From the NCBI GenBank assembly GCA_032718475.1, contig JAUCBJ010006286.1:1-35553 (forward strand): 35,553 nt of DNA, given 5' to 3'. Made by a program: the position numbers and the translations under genes. This stretch comes from Nemertoderma westbladi. Its lineage: Eukaryota > Xenacoelomorpha > Nemertodermatida > Nemertodermatidae. Of the stretch, positions 31,500-35,553 are shown piece after piece; position 1 is the first letter of the stretch, and every line of letters starts with the position of its first letter. The notes beneath the pieces were generated by a model that worked only from the letters and a program-made list of their open reading frames with translations, was not told the DNA's origin and did not search any database.

Positions 31500-34258
31500 C
31501 AATTTGGATAATGTCTGGGAATAATTTAGGACGATGTTTCGTCACTTTCAGTTCCTTCTTGCCTTTTCACCTTCTGACAGCGGAAGCCCCTAACTTTTGC
31601 AACAGCAAAAGTTTTTATATTTTAGCGGCATTTTTGTATCTGTAATTTATATGTAATTTCTGCAATTTCTGAACCCTCCTTCACTGTTGTACTTAAAATG
31701 TTTAATTGTTGTTGATACTACTGTTATATATAGATCCGGCAGTTGACTTCGAATTCTCAAATTGTTTCCCCTTCTATTCAGTCATCTAAAACCTTCATGG
31801 GACCGTGTGCAACTGTCCAGTCCACCTCTCAGCGCCGGTCCACACAATGTATAGCTCACAATATTAGGTTTTCACTTAAGACCCAAGTTTCAGAAGGGCT
31901 GAATCTAATCAAAACAATAAACAAATTAGTATCTGTACAGGTTATAACTATAAGATATAAAGAATAAATTAATTAGATAGTTTTCTAGATTTACAGCAAT
32001 ATACAAACAGACAATCTTATGATTTAACCTGTGTTTTTTTTATTTTATTAATATGCACCATATGACAGCATCCGGGGCTAAATGCATACACATCGCACAA
32101 ATAGCCTCAATGTAAAGGAAATATAATTGCCAGAACAGTATAGTTGCCTATGTAATAGTTGCCTATCTAATAGTTGGCTATCACTAAGCAAATTCATTGG
32201 GGATAACACATGGTTACAATTTTTGAAGGAAGTCGTTGATTAAAGGACCAACCATTATATCGATCAGCTATTCCATATTAATAATTTAGGTTGAATGGTG
32301 GTCGGTCACAGATGGCATCAGAGGATCGAAACTCCACTGGTATCATTCCTTTTGTACTATATACCCTCTAGGCGCGAAGGCCTCAATCCCTTTCATGTTT
32401 ACATTAAATATTGCTGATGCTTTGTAAATTTATTGTTGCTGTAATTACTTATTGCCACAGACACATGGGTACAGGTCCTGTGAGTGCCAGTGTCATACAA
32501 AGTAACACGCAGGCCACAGATGGCAGTTGTACAATTCACTGCTTATTGGTCCTATAAAATACAGAAGTTGGTAGTAATGTGGGTTTAATAACCATACTTC
32601 TTTTTATCTTAACTACGTATTTTTGAAAAAAGAAGTATTTTTGAAAAAATTGTCCACATAATCTCTATATTTCCAATGAAATATAACAAATCTAATCGAA
32701 TCGTAGTAGTAATAGTAGTGTTTATTGACAGCAAAGTAATAAGGTAGAAATTGAACACTATAGGGAATTACAAATTGAAGACGTACAGTACACGTTCGCA
32801 GCACGTGAACTTGAGCAAGTTCGAAACAAGTTCGATTTGATCTGGAGTCAAAAGTTCGAGAGGTATTTGCCCGTAACTTTAAAGAATATTGTAACTTTTT
32901 CTCTAGTATGCCCATACAAAAATTGGTTGAAAATGGTTAAAATCTTCTAAAGTACAAAACCACTGTACAAAAGCACTGTACAAAATTTAACAATTGACTT
33001 ACATAGCGATAATTTCGTTAAAAATAATGGCCCTAAAAATAAATGTATTACGATGTTGAAATGACTTACTTAAAGAAATATAAGACTTCATCCACTACTA
33101 ACGAGTAAACCCAGGGACCTTGTTCGTTCAGTAGGGTGGCCATAGAAATTGAGATTGGGGTAACGGTCTCTGATTGGCTGTCTCCCTCTGTCAGTGGACA
33201 ATCGAGAAGGACGTTACTTTCAGTGTGTATCTGACGGGACGGTAGAGACAGACAATGGCTGTCTGCTCCACCCACCATTCTCTATTGCGGCGGGTGCGAC
33301 ATTAGGCGCAGTCTAGTGAACTGTGAACGTATAGTTCAAATTTATTTCTGGAAACAGTCTAAGTATATTTTACGTCTGCAGAACGAATGGTCCTTGCTAG
33401 CTATGGGTTATTATTGTATTTGTGGAGCACTGCACAACGTTTTTGCAGCGACCTGCGACAAGGACGTTAAGTCCAGGTCACTCTGAAAAATCCAAATAGA
33501 CAGCAAACGAATAAGGTGGGCCTAAAAAATATCTCCCGCTATGACGTCAACTTGCTTTATGGCATCAAAACAGTCATTACTCGCGGTGTGTATTTGTGTG
33601 GGAAGGTATGTTGTTGTTAGTTAAACACAACCTATTTCCAATTATCTAGTTTCTTGACGGTTGTACCTTACTTAATTGACACAACACCACAGGGATGTTG
33701 TGATTAATAGGGGCAGCATATGGAACTGCTGAACTGAACCGGCGGTGCATCAGCAGTATAATATTATTTGCTTGGACTGTAACTGTTCACTTCGGAATAC
33801 GAATGTCCGCCATTTTAAGGAAAATATTTATTCACCATCCAATGTATTTAAAAGTAAACAAATCTGGAAATTTAAGAAAGTATATTAGGTTTGTTTCACT
33901 TTACTTCTGTTATAAATTGGTTAAAATTACAGTTTTGTCAGTTTTGTAAAAAAAAAAGTAAATTTTTCTCCTGGGGTTATTTTGTGGCATCAATGAACTT
34001 ATGCTTGATTGCTTGCGGAGTTAATCTGATCGCTATCAAGTAATGTTATCATTGATTTCCCCACGGATTAACTATTAATTCTCACTACTACAGCACTGTC
34101 CATACACTCAATCTGACGCTGTTTTATTGTATTATCATATATTATACACAGAGTATATGGATAGAGAGTAGCAGAAAAGACCGTCCGGAAAGCAACAAAC
34201 AAGAGTAGCACTATCAAAAATGGCTACCATCTTGAAAAACTGGCTGCCCTCTCTCTAC
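31500..34258. other. Single-copy-looking region right of the array, no firm gene
   Basis: AT-rich, with a moderately GC-richer island at about 33130-33310. That island holds ATTGGCTG (an inverted CCAAT box near 33174). TGACGTCA, a perfect CRE palindrome, is at 33542-33549, shortly before a good splice-donor-like AAG/GTATGT at 33606. These could be promoter parts of a plus-strand gene, but a matching exon was not proved. Open frames at 31743-31967, 32613-32915 and 33066-33278 carry no known domain. Confidence 0.35.
33542..33549. promoter_or_regulatory. CRE-type palindrome TGACGTCA
   Basis: Exact CREB/ATF consensus octamer, about 1.07 kb upstream of the candidate secreted-protein start. A single match of eight bases can arise by chance in 35 kb, so this is suggestive only. 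Confidence 0.3.
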
Positions 34259-34412
34259 TTGAGGCAACCCGAAGGCTACCGGAGGCAACCCTCTCTAGTG
34301 GAGCGGAGGCAACCCGAAGAATCCTCTCTATAGGAAGAAACAGCAACCCGAAGGCTCCTCTCTAATGGAGGCAATCTGAAGGCTCCTATCTAGTGGAGCG
34401 AGGCAGCCCGAA
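34259..34412. repeat. Degenerate tandem repeat with GGCAACCCGAAGG units
   Basis: Five units of about 30-43 bp, each with GGCAACCCGAAG or a close variant at about 34263, 34306, 34342, 34371 and 34403. They are separated by CTCCTCTCTAGTGGAG-like spacers that include short palindromes. Confidence 0.75.
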
Positions 34413-34612
34413 GCCGCACCGCAATCTTTTATGTTCAGATGTACTTATTTACTCCTATTCTATTCATATTTACTTTTACTTCTATTACAATGAGGGAATA
34501 CATTTAGGTATAGATCTATACTTATTCATAAATATAACATGTATTTATTTAGGCGATAACCTTGTATTAATAATTACATATTGAATTTTAGGCAACTCAA
34601 CTTATAATCATA

Positions 34613-35283
34613 ATGAGAACATATATTATGATAATTAGTCTAATATTATGCGTTGATGATTCTTGTTCAATTAGATGTTTCACAAACTTTCAGGATTCCA
34701 AAAACCAGAGCTACACGTGTAAATCTCCTGATTATTCCATTTGCATGAAAGACGAAGTCAAACCAATACTCAAGGAAGAGGTGAGTAAAAACCAGCCCAG
34801 CCCAGCCCAGCCCAGCCCAGCCCAGCTGTTCGCGCTTTCAGACCTTTGGCAGTTTAACCCGCCAAATTAGGATGTCTTCTAGATAATAAATCGCTTTAGC
34901 CTCTAACAAGTATTTGATTCACTACACTAGTTGAAACCAATCTGTGCGCGATCATTCACCCGTTGGATATACCCGGGAGATTGACTTCGACGGCTTAATC
35001 TTATTGCTATGTAAGCCTAATGTATTATTCGACTGACAGTATTATATAATCTCTGACAATATTATTCACCTTCGGGGAATATTAACAGTTCCTTTAGGAC
35101 GTGGCGCTCTATCTATATAAACGGAGCTATGACTTAAACTACATGCAACGATATGGCTTAGTTACAATTCACATATATGGCGCATTCTTTAGGAAATGCT
35201 TCGTTATCAGTCTCACTCATACACAATGCTGCACAATACTGCACACTGATCTGCCGATCTTCACTGATTTTAGTCACATATAA
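34613..35283 (+). CDS. Candidate two-exon small secreted cysteine-rich (Ly6-like) protein
   Basis: Exon 1 is 34613-34780 (56 codons) and ends exactly at a consensus donor, GAG/GTGAGT. Exon 2 is 35098-35283, after TTCCTTTAG, and joins in phase 0, ending with TAA. A possible upstream acceptor TTTTAG at 34586-34591 suggests a 5' non-coding exon. The first 22 residues have a hydrophobic core (IMIISLILCV) and a signal-cleavage-like SCS before IRCF. The remainder has about six cysteines, including a late CC followed by T and D, as in Ly6/three-finger domains. The usual second and last cysteines of that family are missing. Total is about 117 residues. It is the only host-like gene model here; family assignment is tentative, and a pseudogene or chance pairing of frames is possible. 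Confidence 0.42.
34781..35097 (+). other. Proposed intron of the Ly6-like candidate
   Basis: Begins GTGAGT and ends CTTTAG; 317 bp. It contains a (CCAGC)7 microsatellite from 34792 to 34826, only 11 bases after the donor. Confidence 0.4.
34792..34826 (+). repeat. (CCAGC)7 microsatellite
   Basis: Seven perfect pentamers directly downstream of the predicted splice donor. The proline/alanine-rich translation seen in an unspliced frame comes from this repeat. Confidence 0.93.
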
Positions 35284-35553
35284 AAGGAACACGGACCGAA
35301 TCATGTAGGGTCTATCAAATAACATTAGATTCACTTCAAACCACTTTAACATAAGTCACAATCGTTATATGTAACCTTTCTCTCTTACCTTCGGTATATC
35401 AAGAATATTGGGTTTTCGGGGTTATTTATCGTCATTCCAAATATAATAATTCATCAACCATATTATGAAGAACCGACAGTAAATAGCAGTATAACAATAT
35501 AAAAGTATGCACAGGTTGTTTGATTAGGTATGGTATGTTATGAATTATGATAA
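35284..35553. other. Non-coding end of the window
   Basis: AT-rich. No clear AATAAA signal was found directly after the proposed stop at 35283, and nothing else is recognised. Confidence 0.4.

Noticed and set aside
31743-31967. 74-residue plus-strand frame right of the array
   Set aside because: Begins at a TTG, has no motif or splice support, and its composition is not clearly coding.
32613-33278. Minus-strand open frames of 70-100 residues
   Set aside because: AT-driven or motif-free, no splice-supported extension and no recognisable domain.

Overview
This is a eukaryotic window, almost certainly an invertebrate metazoan genome. It is AT-rich and has no operon-like gene packing. It holds a CR1/Jockey-type LINE, a BEL/Pao LTR retrotransposon, piggyBac-like elements with TTAA target sites, a tRNA-derived SINE-like module, several minisatellites and one enormous satellite-like array. 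The species cannot be named from this sequence. Almost everything is repetitive, and only one short spliced host gene can be proposed.

Positions 1-13.3 kb are a stack of nested transposons. A truncated piggyBac-like non-autonomous element (about 1-605) is abutted by a full-length but dead LINE on the minus strand, whose 3' tail lies near 633 and whose ORF1 starts near 13272. The LINE is split twice. A 1.59-kb piggyBac-like foldback element sits in its endonuclease/RT gene between TTAA duplications (9718-11310). A 6.5-kb BEL/Pao-type LTR element sits a few codons after the RT catalytic YADD (1744-8230, target duplication ATGGA at 1739-1743 and 8231-8235). The LTR element has lost nearly all of gag-pol: a gag-like N-terminus is followed at once by the integrase C-terminus. 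It keeps a large extra coding block in the position where env would be. This block shows a DEDD-type 3'-5' exonuclease-like domain, a coiled coil and three CCHC zinc knuckles, and is split by frameshifts. That extra block is the most unusual coding content in the window.

Positions 13.3-19.7 kb are AT-rich and mostly non-coding. They hold an array of 25-bp palindromic units (15470-15748), an AT-rich minisatellite (16566-16924), a G17 tract followed by a perfect 17-bp hairpin (16960-17034), and a tRNA-like Pol III A-box/B-box module (18454-18550).

Positions 19731-31499 are one uninterrupted array of about 690 copies of a 17-bp purine-rich unit. It shows nested higher-order structure: 34-bp dimers, blocks of about 250-340 bp, and tandem duplications of about 1003 and 1049 bp.

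Positions 31.5-35.5 kb return to single-copy-looking AT-rich DNA. The best host-gene candidate is a two-exon plus-strand model (34613-34780 and 35098-35283) for a small secreted cysteine-rich protein with a Ly6/three-finger-like spacing. No CRISPR, rRNA, bacterial operon or intact autonomous transposon was found.
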